Shown: one piece after another, positions 1 to 7,636 of the stretch
How positions within the stretch are numbered: position 1 is the first letter of the stretch
Layout of the letters: every line of letters begins with the position of its first letter
NCBI GenBank assembly: GCA_964547525.1
Contig: CAZJOD010000044.1
Span: forward strand, 1-23,824
DNA length: 23,824 nt
Reading direction: 5' to 3'
Source: CAZJOD01 sp964547525
Lineage (GTDB): Bacteria; Bacillota; Clostridia; JAAYHZ01
Position numbers and translations under genes: made by a program
The notes under the pieces: model-generated
Told to the model about the DNA's origin: nothing
Databases searched by the model: none
The model's input: only the letters and a program-made list of their open reading frames with translations

Positions 1-1
1 A

Positions 2-874
2 CTCCTTATTTTGGGAGATACAAATTCGGCATTGTCGGCCATTTCGGCAAAAAGGCTGAAAATCCCCATTTTTCATATGGAAGCGGGAAATAGATGTTTC
101 GACGAAAATCTACCGGAGGAAACCAATCGAAGGATTGTAGATCACATAGCGGATGTTAACCTTTGCTACAGTGAGCATGCCAGGCGATATTTAAATTATG
201 AGGGTGTGGCCAAAGAAAGAACCTATGTTACAGGTTCCCCCATGGCTGAAGTTTTAACCGCCAATCTGGAAAAAATAAGAAACAGTGAAATATTAAAAAC
301 ATTAGATTTGGAAAAAGGAAAATATATTTTACTTTCGGCACATCGTGAAGAGAATATAGATATAGAAGATAATTTTTTTGCTTTAATGAATGCGGTAAAC
401 GCCATGGCAAAAGAGTATGATATCCCTGTTATATACAGTACACATCCCAGAAGCGCTAAATTTATTGAGAAAAGAAACTTTCAATTCCATCCGAATGTTA
501 AAAGCTTGAAACCTTTCGGGTTTTCAGACTATAATAATTTGCAAATTAATGCGTTTTGTGTAGTTTCGGATAGCGGAACCATACCGGAGGAAGCGTCTTA
601 TTTTAAATTCCCCGCCGTATCAATACGGACAAGTACCGAAAGACCGGAAGCTTTGGATAAAGGAAACTTTATTATCGGATGTATATCCGGCGAGCAAGTA
701 TTACAGTCTGTGGAGCTTGCGGTTAAAATGTATGAAAACAATGATTTTGGCGTACCCACTCCCGATTACATGGATGAAAATGTCAGCGTCAAAGTTGTTA
801 AGATTATACAAAGCTATACCGGTATAGTTAACAGAACGGTTTGGAGAAAAAATGGAAACAGTATACAAAAATGA
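2..874 (+). CDS. UDP-N-acetylglucosamine 2-epimerase (non-hydrolysing), CapG/WbjD-like, 5'-truncated
   Basis: The reading frame is open to the left edge, so the true start lies outside the window; the apparent TTG at 11 is internal. About 290 residues remain of a family usually near 375. Family hallmarks visible are GDTNSA, HMEAGNRCFDE, PEETNRRIVDHIAD, the TGSPM turn, SAHREEN, STHPRS and SDSGTIPEEA, which build the two Rossmann-like halves and the UDP-binding site. The enzyme inverts C2 of a UDP-HexNAc sugar in the cytoplasm to supply precursors for surface polysaccharide. The HMEAGNRCFDE and STHPR wording resembles the CapG/WbjD (UDP-N-acetyl-L-fucosamine synthase) branch more than classical WecB/MnaA, but the substrate cannot be fixed without the upstream genes. 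It lies 24 bases before the SEC-C gene on the same strand and is probably the tail of a capsule-type cluster. Confidence 0.9.
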   Translation, partial: LLILGDTNSALSAISAKRLKIPIFHMEAGNRCFDENLPEETNRRIVDHIADVNLCYSEHARRYLNYEGVAKERTYVTGSPMAEVLTANLEKIRNSEILKTLDLEKGKYILLSAHREENIDIEDNFFALMNAVNAMAKEYDIPVIYSTHPRSAKFIEKRNFQFHPNVKSLKPFGFSDYNNLQINAFCVVSDSGTIPEEASYFKFPAVSIRTSTERPEALDKGNFIIGCISGEQVLQSVELAVKMYENNDFGVPTPDYMDENVSVKVVKIIQSYTGIVNRTVWRKNGNSIQK

Positions 875-898
875 TATTAATGATGAGGGGTATACGAT

Positions 899-2107
899 AT
901 GGTAAATAATATTGTTAAAAAAGAGATATTGCAAGCGGTTGAAAATCAGCTTGCTGAAAACAACCCTGAATGTACCAAACAGACATTAGACAGGCTTATG
1001 TCCGAAGGAGTCGATGAAGACAAAGCAAAAGAAATGATTGCTGTGGTATTGTTAGGGGAGATGTACGATATGTTAAGTTTAGAAGAAGGATATAACGAAG
1101 AAAGATATTGCAAAAAATTAAAAGAATTAAAAGGTGAGGAGCCGGTCGAATTGATTAATTATGAAGGTATGACTGTGCAGGAAATTATAAAAAAAATTGA
1201 GTATCATATCGATGTATTTCCTATTGACGGTTTACAAGAATTAGTACGGAGAAAAGACGAAAGCACTCCTATTCTTTTGGATGTATTAAAGAGAACTGTT
1301 GAAAATGCCGATAAATACTTAGAAGATGATCGAGTAGATTATGTGTATGCAATTTTTTTACTCGCTCAGTTTCAAGTTGAAGAAGCATTTTCATTATATA
1401 TACAACTAATAAAAATATTACAAAATCATGAAGATATAAGCGATGAATATTTCTTTGAAGAGCAATCTGTTATTCTTGCTTCACTTAGTGTCAATAAGCC
1501 CGATTTATTAAAAAGTATTATTAAACAAAACGATATTGAAGATGAGATTAAAATTTTAGCATTGGAAGCTTTAACGAATCTTGCCCTTAATGAATTTATT
1601 ACACGAGAAGAGGTTTTAGAGTTTTTTAAAACTTTATTAAATAATGAAGTATATCAAAATAATAAAGAAATTATAACAAATATTGTGTCTTACAGTAATG
1701 ATCTTTATCCTGTTGAAATCATGGAAGATATACGTAAGGTATATGAAAGAAATCTTGTTAATGACCGTTTTATTGATATTGAGTTTTTAGAGGATACATT
1801 ATCATTAAAAAAGGAAGACGCTCTTAATAAATTCAAGGGTTACGGTCAATATTATCTAATTGATGATGCAATAATTGAACTTAATACTATCTTTGATTTT
1901 AATATGTTTTCTGTTGATAATCCGATAGATAATCTTTTCAGTAATTATGATTTTGAAGAAGATAATTATGACGAAGATGATGATGACTATGAATATAAAC
2001 CCATAATAAATGAACCGATAGTTAAAGGTTTTAAAACCGGTCGTAATGATCCTTGTCCATGTGGAAGCGGTAAAAAATATAAGAAATGCTGTGGAAAAAA
2101 TTCTTAG
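899..2107 (+). CDS. DUF1186-like, SEC-C zinc-motif protein
   Basis: A 402-residue soluble protein. The C-terminus (residues 381-398) is a complete SEC-C motif, GRNDPCPCGSGKKYKKCC, whose four cysteines (386, 388, 397, 398) bind zinc in SecA and many unrelated proteins. The middle (about 85-330) is helical with repeats such as YAIFLLAQFQVEEAF, resembling the HEAT-like DUF1186 family. A strongly acidic run (about 352-367) separates this from the zinc motif. The ATG is preceded by GAGGGG at a good distance. It follows the epimerase by 24 bases and precedes the propeller gene by about 60, so the three are probably co-transcribed. Its role is unknown; SEC-C often serves as a protein- or nucleic-acid-binding tag. 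The domain call is firm for SEC-C and moderate for DUF1186. Confidence 0.8.
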   Translation: MVNNIVKKEILQAVENQLAENNPECTKQTLDRLMSEGVDEDKAKEMIAVVLLGEMYDMLSLEEGYNEERYCKKLKELKGEEPVELINYEGMTVQEIIKKIEYHIDVFPIDGLQELVRRKDESTPILLDVLKRTVENADKYLEDDRVDYVYAIFLLAQFQVEEAFSLYIQLIKILQNHEDISDEYFFEEQSVILASLSVNKPDLLKSIIKQNDIEDEIKILALEALTNLALNEFITREEVLEFFKTLLNNEVYQNNKEIITNIVSYSNDLYPVEIMEDIRKVYERNLVNDRFIDIEFLEDTLSLKKEDALNKFKGYGQYYLIDDAIIELNTIFDFNMFSVDNPIDNLFSNYDFEEDNYDEDDDDYEYKPIINEPIVKGFKTGRNDPCPCGSGKKYKKCCGKNS

Positions 2108-2167
2108 CTGATTGCTATGTAGTTATTTAATCTTTTATACATCAATGAATGTTTTGGGAGGTGTCAT

Positions 2168-3319
2168 ATGGATTTTAAAGAGAATTACAGTGTTAGAAGG
2201 ATATCATCGTACGGATCAAACTTTTTTTTCGGTTATTATGATTTGCCTGCTTTTAATAAATCAAGCAGATATCATCTATGCCATAACCCGGGTTTTATTG
2301 ATAGACTGCACAATGAAAAAGATTCTTGTGATATAGGTATCATTGACCTTAAGACATATGAATACATAAAAATCGATGAAACTTACGCTTGGAATTTTCA
2401 ACAAGGCTCAATGCTTCAATGGAATCCTCAAAATCCCGAGGAGGAAATCATATATAACTGTGTAAACGATGGTAAATACTGTTCAGTGGTTCGCAATATA
2501 AAAACTAAAGATAAAAGGATTTTGCCTTTACCGGTAGCCAATGTGTCTAAGACGGGAGAGATTGCGGTGTCGATAAACTTTTCAAGGTTATATGACTTCA
2601 GACCGGGATATGGTTATGCCTATTTGAAAGATGAATTTTTTAATGATCCTATTCCTGAAAATGACGGTATATATCTTATGGATATGATATCGGGAAATTT
2701 TAAGCTTATATTGTCTATGAAAGATATAGCAAAATTTTTAAAGGAAAATTCTAAGTTTTTTGTAGAAAATGAAAAGTTATTAATAAATCATATTACTTTA
2801 AATCCCACGGGAACAAGAATAGTCGCTTTGGTCAGGAATTTTAGGACCGGCCCTAAAAGCACATGGAAGACTTTTGTTATGACATGCGATACAAGTGGAA
2901 AAAATCTGTCTCTAATAAATAAAGACAACACATTGGCATCTCATTATTACTGGAAGGATGATATACATATCTTGTTTTTCTCCGGAGGTCCATATGGTAA
3001 TAATTTATACATAATAAATGATAAAACCGACGAACATATCCCCGTGAATATAAAATATTTTGATTTTGACGGGCATTGCAGCTACTCTAACGATAAAAAT
3101 ATAATACTTTACGATTCGTATCCACAAAAAAATTATCGGAAACTGTTTTTTTACAATGTAAAGGAAGATAAATTATTGACATTGAACTCCTTTTACTCAA
3201 TACCTGAGATTACAGGAGATTTTCGCTGCGATCTGCACCCGCGATGGAACAGTGATAATTCCATGATTTCGATTGATTCTGTCCATGAAGGTTTCAGAGG
3301 CATATATGTAATCGAATAA
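2168..3319 (+). CDS. TolB/WD40-like beta-propeller protein, function unknown
   Basis: A 383-residue protein with no signal peptide or membrane segment, started by ATG behind GGGAGG. It is built of repeating beta-strand units with TolB-like phrases: FFFGYYDLPAF near the N-terminus, NFQQGSMLQWNP, IIYNCVNDGKYCSVVRNI, LNPTGTRIVALVRN, and a closing HPRWNSDNSMISIDS. These are typical of bacterial six- or seven-bladed propellers. Proteins with the FFGYYD and QQGSMLQW signatures occur, from memory, in polysaccharide gene clusters, sometimes labelled glycosyltransferase without proof. No catalytic motif is obvious. Its place downstream of the epimerase fits a role in surface glycan synthesis or sensing. 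The strong terminator that follows closes the unit. Confidence 0.7.
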   Translation: MDFKENYSVRRISSYGSNFFFGYYDLPAFNKSSRYHLCHNPGFIDRLHNEKDSCDIGIIDLKTYEYIKIDETYAWNFQQGSMLQWNPQNPEEEIIYNCVNDGKYCSVVRNIKTKDKRILPLPVANVSKTGEIAVSINFSRLYDFRPGYGYAYLKDEFFNDPIPENDGIYLMDMISGNFKLILSMKDIAKFLKENSKFFVENEKLLINHITLNPTGTRIVALVRNFRTGPKSTWKTFVMTCDTSGKNLSLINKDNTLASHYYWKDDIHILFFSGGPYGNNLYIINDKTDEHIPVNIKYFDFDGHCSYSNDKNIILYDSYPQKNYRKLFFYNVKEDKLLTLNSFYSIPEITGDFRCDLHPRWNSDNSMISIDSVHEGFRGIYVIE

Positions 3320-3334
3320 TAACTATCAGAATCT

Positions 3335-3368
3335 AATCCGGCACACAGAACTGTTGTCGGATTTTTTT
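3335..3368 (+). terminator. Rho-independent terminator after the propeller gene
   Basis: The arms AATCCG and CGGATT (3335-3340 and 3358-3363) extend inward through a wobble and a bulge towards ACAG/CTGT, and a run of seven T follows at 3362-3368. It lies 15 bases after the stop codon. Confidence 0.85.
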
Positions 3369-3550
3369 ATTTTTCCGGCAATAGAATATTTACTTTAGAA
3401 TTAAGCACCGGTAAAATGAGAGTAAAAAATGCGGCAATAATACTTATACAGTAGGTTTTTGTGAAATATATATCTGATTTAAATGCAAAAACTTATAAAC
3501 TGTACTGTAATTGAAAGATAAAAGTTTTATATACATAGCGGAGAAATAAA
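3369..3550. other. Intergenic spacer before the anion transporter
   Basis: About 180 A+T-rich bases that must carry the promoter of the transporter gene, since a terminator lies directly upstream. GCGGAGAA sits at the right distance before the ATG at 3551. TATATA-like -10 candidates exist around 3528-3534, but none pairs convincingly with a -35, so no promoter is called. Confidence 0.4.
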
Positions 3551-4981
3551 ATGAAAAAAACGAAAGATGTAAAAAGAATTATAAATTTAATTATTGGGCC
3601 TTTGTTTCCGGTAATGTCTGTGATTTTTATATCAAACAACATATTTTCCAGCATTGAAATAAGAGCTGCGGTGGGTACGGTAGCTTGGATGGTTTATTGG
3701 TGGCTGACAGCACCTGTTGATTATGCCGTTACCGCATTTGTTCCAATAATTATGAACGCATTGGTTCCTATGGTTCCTATGAATCTGATAATACAGAACT
3801 ATTCTTCGGAGATCGTTATGCTTTTATTAGGAGCGTCAATTTTGACTGTATCCTGGGAGATTACGGGACTTGACAAGAGAATATCCGCTCGATTTTTAAA
3901 AATGATAGGACCAACTTTAAAATCTCAAATTGCATTTTGGTTTTTATTATCGACCGTATTATCCATGATGCTGCCAAATGCAATTGTAGTTGCTACAATA
4001 ACTCCCGTGGCGGTTTCAATGTTGAAATATGTCGGTGAAGGTGATATAGAAAAAAGTAAAATTGGTTGTATTATACTTATGGCAATCGCATGGGGAGCCG
4101 GCATTGGTGGGATAGCCACACCTCTCGGAGGTTCTATGAACCTTGTGACCATTGATTATTTGCAACAATTGACGGGAAAAGAATACTTATATATTGACTG
4201 GATAATAAAATTTGCACCGGTAACTGTTTTTCTTATAGGTGTGACTATTACTGCATTATTAATCCTTAGTCCTAAAAATACAAATATTAAAGGTACCAAA
4301 CAGTTTTTTCACGATCTATATGAGAAGTTTCCACCAATGAAGAAAAATGAATATATCTGTTTATATTTGTTCTTAATAGCGTCGGGTTTATCATTTACAA
4401 GGCAGCTGTATGCTGAATTGTTACCGGGCTTAAAACCCGCTTATATATTCATAATTGCGGGAATTACAACGTTTATTTTAACAGAAGAAACAGGAAACAG
4501 ATTAATGACGTGGAAAGTAACACAAAAGAAAATAATATGGGAGCTGATATTTATATTTGCAGGCGGTTTGGCGGCCGGAGCACTGATAAATAACAGCGGT
4601 GCGGCCGGAGAAATCGGGAAGTATGTATCATCCTTAGGCTTAACCGGAGGGTACATGACAATATTAACCATATTAGCCGTTACAATGATATTGGCGGATC
4701 TTTCAAGCAATACCGCATCGGCTGCAATATCGATTCCCCTTGTAATAAGTATTGTTCAAGGATTAGGCCTTAATGCCATACCTTATGTTTACATAGCATC
4801 CATAGGAGTAAATATCGCATACTCCATGCCTACATCAATACGAGCGATTCCCATAGGTTATGGGCTTCCTCCGAAATACATGTTTAAAAGGGGAATCGGT
4901 TTAACTATAGTAATAATTCCCATATTAGCTTTATTGGGGTATGTTTTAATGAAATTATGGCCGGCTTTTAGTATCGCTTAA
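3551..4981 (+). CDS. DASS/SLC13-family anion (dicarboxylate-type) symporter
   Basis: A 476-residue polytopic membrane protein with about 11-12 hydrophobic helices. The C-terminal half carries the DASS signature around LSSNTASAAISIPLV, with the Ser-Asn-Thr motif at 386-388 that in structures of this family contacts Na+ and the substrate carboxylate. The equivalent place in the N-terminal half reads LPNAIVVATITPV (Pro142-Asn143-Ala144), so the first SNT motif is not conserved. The family imports C4-dicarboxylates, citrate, sulfate or related anions, usually driven by sodium; the changed motif makes substrate and coupling ion uncertain. The neighbouring convergent gene is a UroD-type methyltransferase, and the two ends touch. 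It is probably a single-gene unit. Confidence 0.8.
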   Translation: MKKTKDVKRIINLIIGPLFPVMSVIFISNNIFSSIEIRAAVGTVAWMVYWWLTAPVDYAVTAFVPIIMNALVPMVPMNLIIQNYSSEIVMLLLGASILTVSWEITGLDKRISARFLKMIGPTLKSQIAFWFLLSTVLSMMLPNAIVVATITPVAVSMLKYVGEGDIEKSKIGCIILMAIAWGAGIGGIATPLGGSMNLVTIDYLQQLTGKEYLYIDWIIKFAPVTVFLIGVTITALLILSPKNTNIKGTKQFFHDLYEKFPPMKKNEYICLYLFLIASGLSFTRQLYAELLPGLKPAYIFIIAGITTFILTEETGNRLMTWKVTQKKIIWELIFIFAGGLAAGALINNSGAAGEIGKYVSSLGLTGGYMTILTILAVTMILADLSSNTASAAISIPLVISIVQGLGLNAIPYVYIASIGVNIAYSMPTSIRAIPIGYGLPPKYMFKRGIGLTIVIIPILALLGYVLMKLWPAFSIA

Positions 4982-6019
4982 TTAATATTTTCCATATTCT
5001 TTAGCTACACGGCACATGATTTCTGCATTTTCAAAGGATAAACTTGCAGGATACTCACACCCGGTGGAAAGGATAAAGCCTCCGCCTTTTTTCATTGTGT
5101 CTATTTCTTTTTTACACTCTTCTTCAACTTCACCGGGTTTTGCGGTCATCAGCCATCCTGGAGATACATATCCAATCAAGGTGGTAATGTCTCCGTATTT
5201 GGCTTTTGCATCGGCATATGTTTTACAACCATCAGGTATATGTAGAAAAGAGATGGCTTGAGGTCTCATAGCTTCTATTTGAGCGTCAAAGTATACTCCT
5301 TTTCCACAATTATGCAACATGACCATGCAGCCTGATTTATGTATATGGTCCGAAATTCTTTTAACATAAGGAGCTTCGAGTTCGTTCCACATTTGTTTGC
5401 TCATTATTGATTGAGAGGCATACAGTGTATCGAGCATAATGGCGTGTACTCCGGTTTCTATCAATGCCGAACAATATTCGATCAAGGTCTCGGTAATAAC
5501 TTCAGATGCGGATTTTATATAATCCGGACAATCTATAACGTCCATAAAAAATCTTTCAGGTCCCCTTAGCATGCTCAATATTCCCAGGGGAGCGAATATA
5601 AAAGCGACAATAGGAACATCCTTCCCTTTAGATTGGACTAATAGATTACATAATTTTATATGTTCGCTCATTCTAGGTGTAATTCTAGGATTTACAGGTT
5701 GTATCTTTAAATAGTCCTCAACATCCTTTACAAGTCTGAACGCACCGTCCGGATGTGCGGCTTCGTTTTCAGAGTAAACGATTTTCTGCCCGAAATCGGC
5801 CGCTTCAACCGACAGATCGGTTAACGTACATATTACGTCAAGACCCAATTTTTCTGTAGTTTTAATATATGCTTGTGCACATATTTCTGCGTTTTTAGCC
5901 AAATCCGCATATGAGGCACCTATTGCTTTGCGTGCAATACTGTTAACCAACGGATAAACCGGAACACGGTCAGGTTCCTTATGTTGTAGTGTTAATGAAA
6001 CTCTTTCTATCGGCTTCAT
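4982..6019 (-). CDS. UroD-family corrinoid/methyl-carrier methyltransferase (MtaA-like)
   Basis: The start is ATG at 6019 (345 residues), because the ribosome site AAGGAG lies six bases before it; an in-frame ATG 15 bases upstream at 6034 would put that site inside the gene. Residues just after the start (ERVSLTLQHKEPDRVPVYP) are the standard opening of the uroporphyrinogen-decarboxylase superfamily. The zinc ligands of the MtaA/MtbA branch are present as His-x-Cys in LHNCGKG and a distant Cys in STGCEYP (His236, Cys238, Cys321 in the short form), which argues for methyl transfer between a corrinoid protein and a thiol or folate rather than haem synthesis. No corrinoid protein or substrate-specific methyltransferase gene is adjacent, so the methyl donor is unknown. 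Three other methionines precede no better site. Confidence 0.82.
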   Translation of the reverse strand: MKPIERVSLTLQHKEPDRVPVYPLVNSIARKAIGASYADLAKNAEICAQAYIKTTEKLGLDVICTLTDLSVEAADFGQKIVYSENEAAHPDGAFRLVKDVEDYLKIQPVNPRITPRMSEHIKLCNLLVQSKGKDVPIVAFIFAPLGILSMLRGPERFFMDVIDCPDYIKSASEVITETLIEYCSALIETGVHAIMLDTLYASQSIMSKQMWNELEAPYVKRISDHIHKSGCMVMLHNCGKGVYFDAQIEAMRPQAISFLHIPDGCKTYADAKAKYGDITTLIGYVSPGWLMTAKPGEVEEECKKEIDTMKKGGGFILSTGCEYPASLSFENAEIMCRVAKEYGKY

Positions 6020-6075
6020 AAAATTCTCCTTCATATATTATTAAACATATAGAAATACTATACTTTAATTGTAAT

Positions 6076-6116
6076 ATGATTTATGAATTTTGTATTGTAA
6101 AATATAATGATTTATG
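6076..6116. repeat. Two direct repeats upstream of the UroD-family gene
   Basis: ATGATTTATG occurs at 6076-6085 and again at 6107-6116, exactly 31 bases apart (about three helical turns). Identity continues as n-ATTTT after both copies. They lie 57-97 bases upstream of the minus-strand start and could be paired regulator sites on one DNA face. Confidence 0.5.
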
Positions 6117-6192
6117 TATTTTAATTAGCAAACTATGTACCGAATTTGTTTTATAAAATAAACTTTTTATACTTTTCATTTTTATTTGCAAT

Positions 6193-6226
6193 AAAAAATC
6201 AGAGGTCGTTGACATAACCTCTGATT
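6193..6226 (-). terminator. Rho-independent terminator of the zinc-ribbon/lipoprotein pair
   Basis: Perfect 10-base arms AATCAGAGGT and ACCTCTGATT (6197-6206 and 6217-6226) with a 10-base loop. On the minus strand the hairpin is followed directly by a T run, seen as A6193-6198. It lies 22 bases past the lipoprotein stop codon. Confidence 0.9.
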
Positions 6227-6248
6227 CCGGGTATATAAAAAGACGATT

Positions 6249-6668
6249 CTATTCTTTTTTATGATATACCTTTGCGGTATTACCGGTGTTAAATCCTAAA
6301 GGGACAGTTTGAATCAATCTTTCACCGTCTAAGTCAAATTCGGCTTCTGATTTCGAATCATATGTAATTATTACTTTACTTCCTTCAATTCTCCATGTTC
6401 CGTCAACATCTGATGTTGTTTTCTGAGTATATGATTGAGAAACCCATTCGAATTTTTCATTAAATGTTCCATCTGCGTTTAGAGTATATGTTTGGTAAGT
6501 GATGTTATAGGGTAAATCACCTTCATACTTTTCATATACATATACTCCCGCAACGCCTTCAATACTATAGGTTTTGTTCTTGGTACTCTTTTCAGATTTT
6601 TCACCGCAACCTGAAAATGAGAAAACTAATACTGATAAAATACATACAATAAAAATTTTCTTTATCAT
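6249..6668 (-). CDS. Small secreted lipoprotein, function unknown
   Basis: A 139-residue protein with a lipoprotein signal peptide: basic MIKK, a hydrophobic core, then the lipobox FSGC with the lipidated cysteine at residue 21. The mature part is polar and mostly beta-strand (YTLNADGTFNEKFEW, DGTWRIEGSKVIITYDS), resembling the small lipocalin-like or calycin-type lipoproteins of Firmicutes that measure as 'unknown function' in databases. AAGGAGG stands six bases before the ATG. The gene lies 17 bases after the zinc-ribbon membrane protein, so the two form an operon ended by the terminator at 6193-6226. A shared envelope role is likely but not shown. Confidence 0.78.
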   Translation of the reverse strand: MIKKIFIVCILSVLVFSFSGCGEKSEKSTKNKTYSIEGVAGVYVYEKYEGDLPYNITYQTYTLNADGTFNEKFEWVSQSYTQKTTSDVDGTWRIEGSKVIITYDSKSEAEFDLDGERLIQTVPLGFNTGNTAKVYHKKE

Positions 6669-6685
6669 TTTTTGCCTCCTTTAGA

Positions 6686-7327
6686 TTATTTTACACTGAA
6701 CTTAGTAGACCGCACATACTCACCGTTAGCAAAAATTTTTACCTCATATTCTCCCACAGGCCATCCGTTGGTAGGCTTTGTCATTGAAAAATATGCGTTT
6801 TGATTTTCTTCGGTTGTTGTTACATTGTAAGTTGATATAGACATATCCAGTGTCAGGTATATCCACTCACATTCTATTTGTGTTCCCACAGGTAAGCCGG
6901 TTATTGAGAAAGTCACAAAGATTTCCGGTGTGCCCGGTTCAAAAACTGTAGATACATTAATAGGTTTAAGAGTTATCGCATCCATATTCATTGCAGTTTT
7001 AACGTTTGTTATACCGCCGCCTGACAACACCGAAAACAATACTACCGCCACTACTAATAATACCGCTAAAAGCAATATTTTTTTCAGGCATCCGCCTTTT
7101 CCCTTTTTAAATTTTATTTCCCCGGCGGTACCGACAGAAGCTTGTTTTCCTTTAAACGTGGTTTTTTGGTATACCGGTTGATTAGGGTCTATACTGTTGT
7201 AAGGCTGGAACGGCTCACGTGAGGCATATTCTTTTTTTTGAGAGCTGTCACTGTCTGTTTTAGTTCCACAAGAGTTGCAAAATTTAGCGTCATCCTTCAA
7301 TTGACTTCCGCATTTTTGACAAAACAT
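6686..7327 (-). CDS. Zinc-ribbon, single-pass membrane protein with an extracellular beta domain
   Basis: A 213-residue protein. The N-terminus is a classic double CxxC zinc ribbon (Cys3, Cys6, Cys17, Cys20: MFCQKCG ... KFCNSCG). A polar linker (24-80) leads to one membrane helix at about 84-101 (ILLLAVLLVVAVVLFSVL). The remaining 110 residues form a beta-rich domain ending in GWPVGEYEVKIFANGEYV, resembling an Ig-like fold and predicted outside the cell. AGGAGG precedes the ATG. Such zinc-ribbon/TM/beta proteins are common in clostridia, with unknown function; topology suggests linking a cytoplasmic signal to the envelope. It is the first gene of a pair with the lipoprotein. Confidence 0.75.
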   Translation of the reverse strand: MFCQKCGSQLKDDAKFCNSCGTKTDSDSSQKKEYASREPFQPYNSIDPNQPVYQKTTFKGKQASVGTAGEIKFKKGKGGCLKKILLLAVLLVVAVVLFSVLSGGGITNVKTAMNMDAITLKPINVSTVFEPGTPEIFVTFSITGLPVGTQIECEWIYLTLDMSISTYNVTTTEENQNAYFSMTKPTNGWPVGEYEVKIFANGEYVRSTKFSVK

Positions 7328-7439
7328 TTTTAACCTCCTATTTATAAAAAGCTTTTTAACCTTAATTTTAAGTAACTTTAGAGTTTATATCAAAAAGTAA
7401 GTTTCTTTTCCAGTACTAATTGTTATTTTTTTCATAAGG

Positions 7440-7470
7440 TTAATAAAACAATATCACATTGTTTTATTAA
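7440..7470. repeat. Perfect inverted repeat, 13-base arms
   Basis: The arms TTAATAAAACAAT and ATTGTTTTATTAA are exact reverse complements around a 5-base centre (ATCAC). No T run follows on either side, so it is not a standard terminator. It is 113 bases upstream of the zinc-ribbon start and 167 upstream of the desulfoferrodoxin start, and may be an operator or a hairpin in a leader. Confidence 0.7.
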
Positions 7471-7565
7471 ATACAATAAGTTCGTACTTATATTATAGTA
7501 TTTAGAGTAAAAAATTAACAAAATTAAGGAATAATCATATATCAATTTTGTTGTTTTATGCATTT

Positions 7566-7578
7566 GTGACAATGTCAC
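7566..7578. promoter_or_regulatory. Candidate operator upstream of desulfoferrodoxin
   Basis: GTGAC-AAT-GTCAC is a perfect dyad with 5-base arms and a 3-base centre, within a TGTGA-N5-TCACT context that recalls, but does not match, Crp/Fnr-family sites. It lies just upstream of the probable promoter: TTGTTT at 7581 and a TG-extended -10 TGtTATCAT at 7599-7607, or TATAAT at 7607-7612. Confidence 0.5.
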
Positions 7579-7636
7579 TTTTGTTTATGGAAAAATTATG
7601 TTATCATATAATAAAAGTATTTTAGGAGGTTTACAT

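Larger units (their letters stand above)
7328..7636. other. Divergent intergenic region between the zinc-ribbon gene and desulfoferrodoxin
   Basis: About 310 A+T-rich bases serving two divergent genes. It holds a long perfect inverted repeat (7440-7470), a shorter one (7476-7491, ATAAGT/ACTTAT) and the GTGAC-AAT-GTCAC palindrome next to the desulfoferrodoxin promoter. No gene is seen in it. Confidence 0.6.

Noticed and set aside
2112..2336. 74-codon frame overlapping the propeller gene start
   Set aside because: It lies mostly within the propeller gene in another frame and lacks a good ribosome site.
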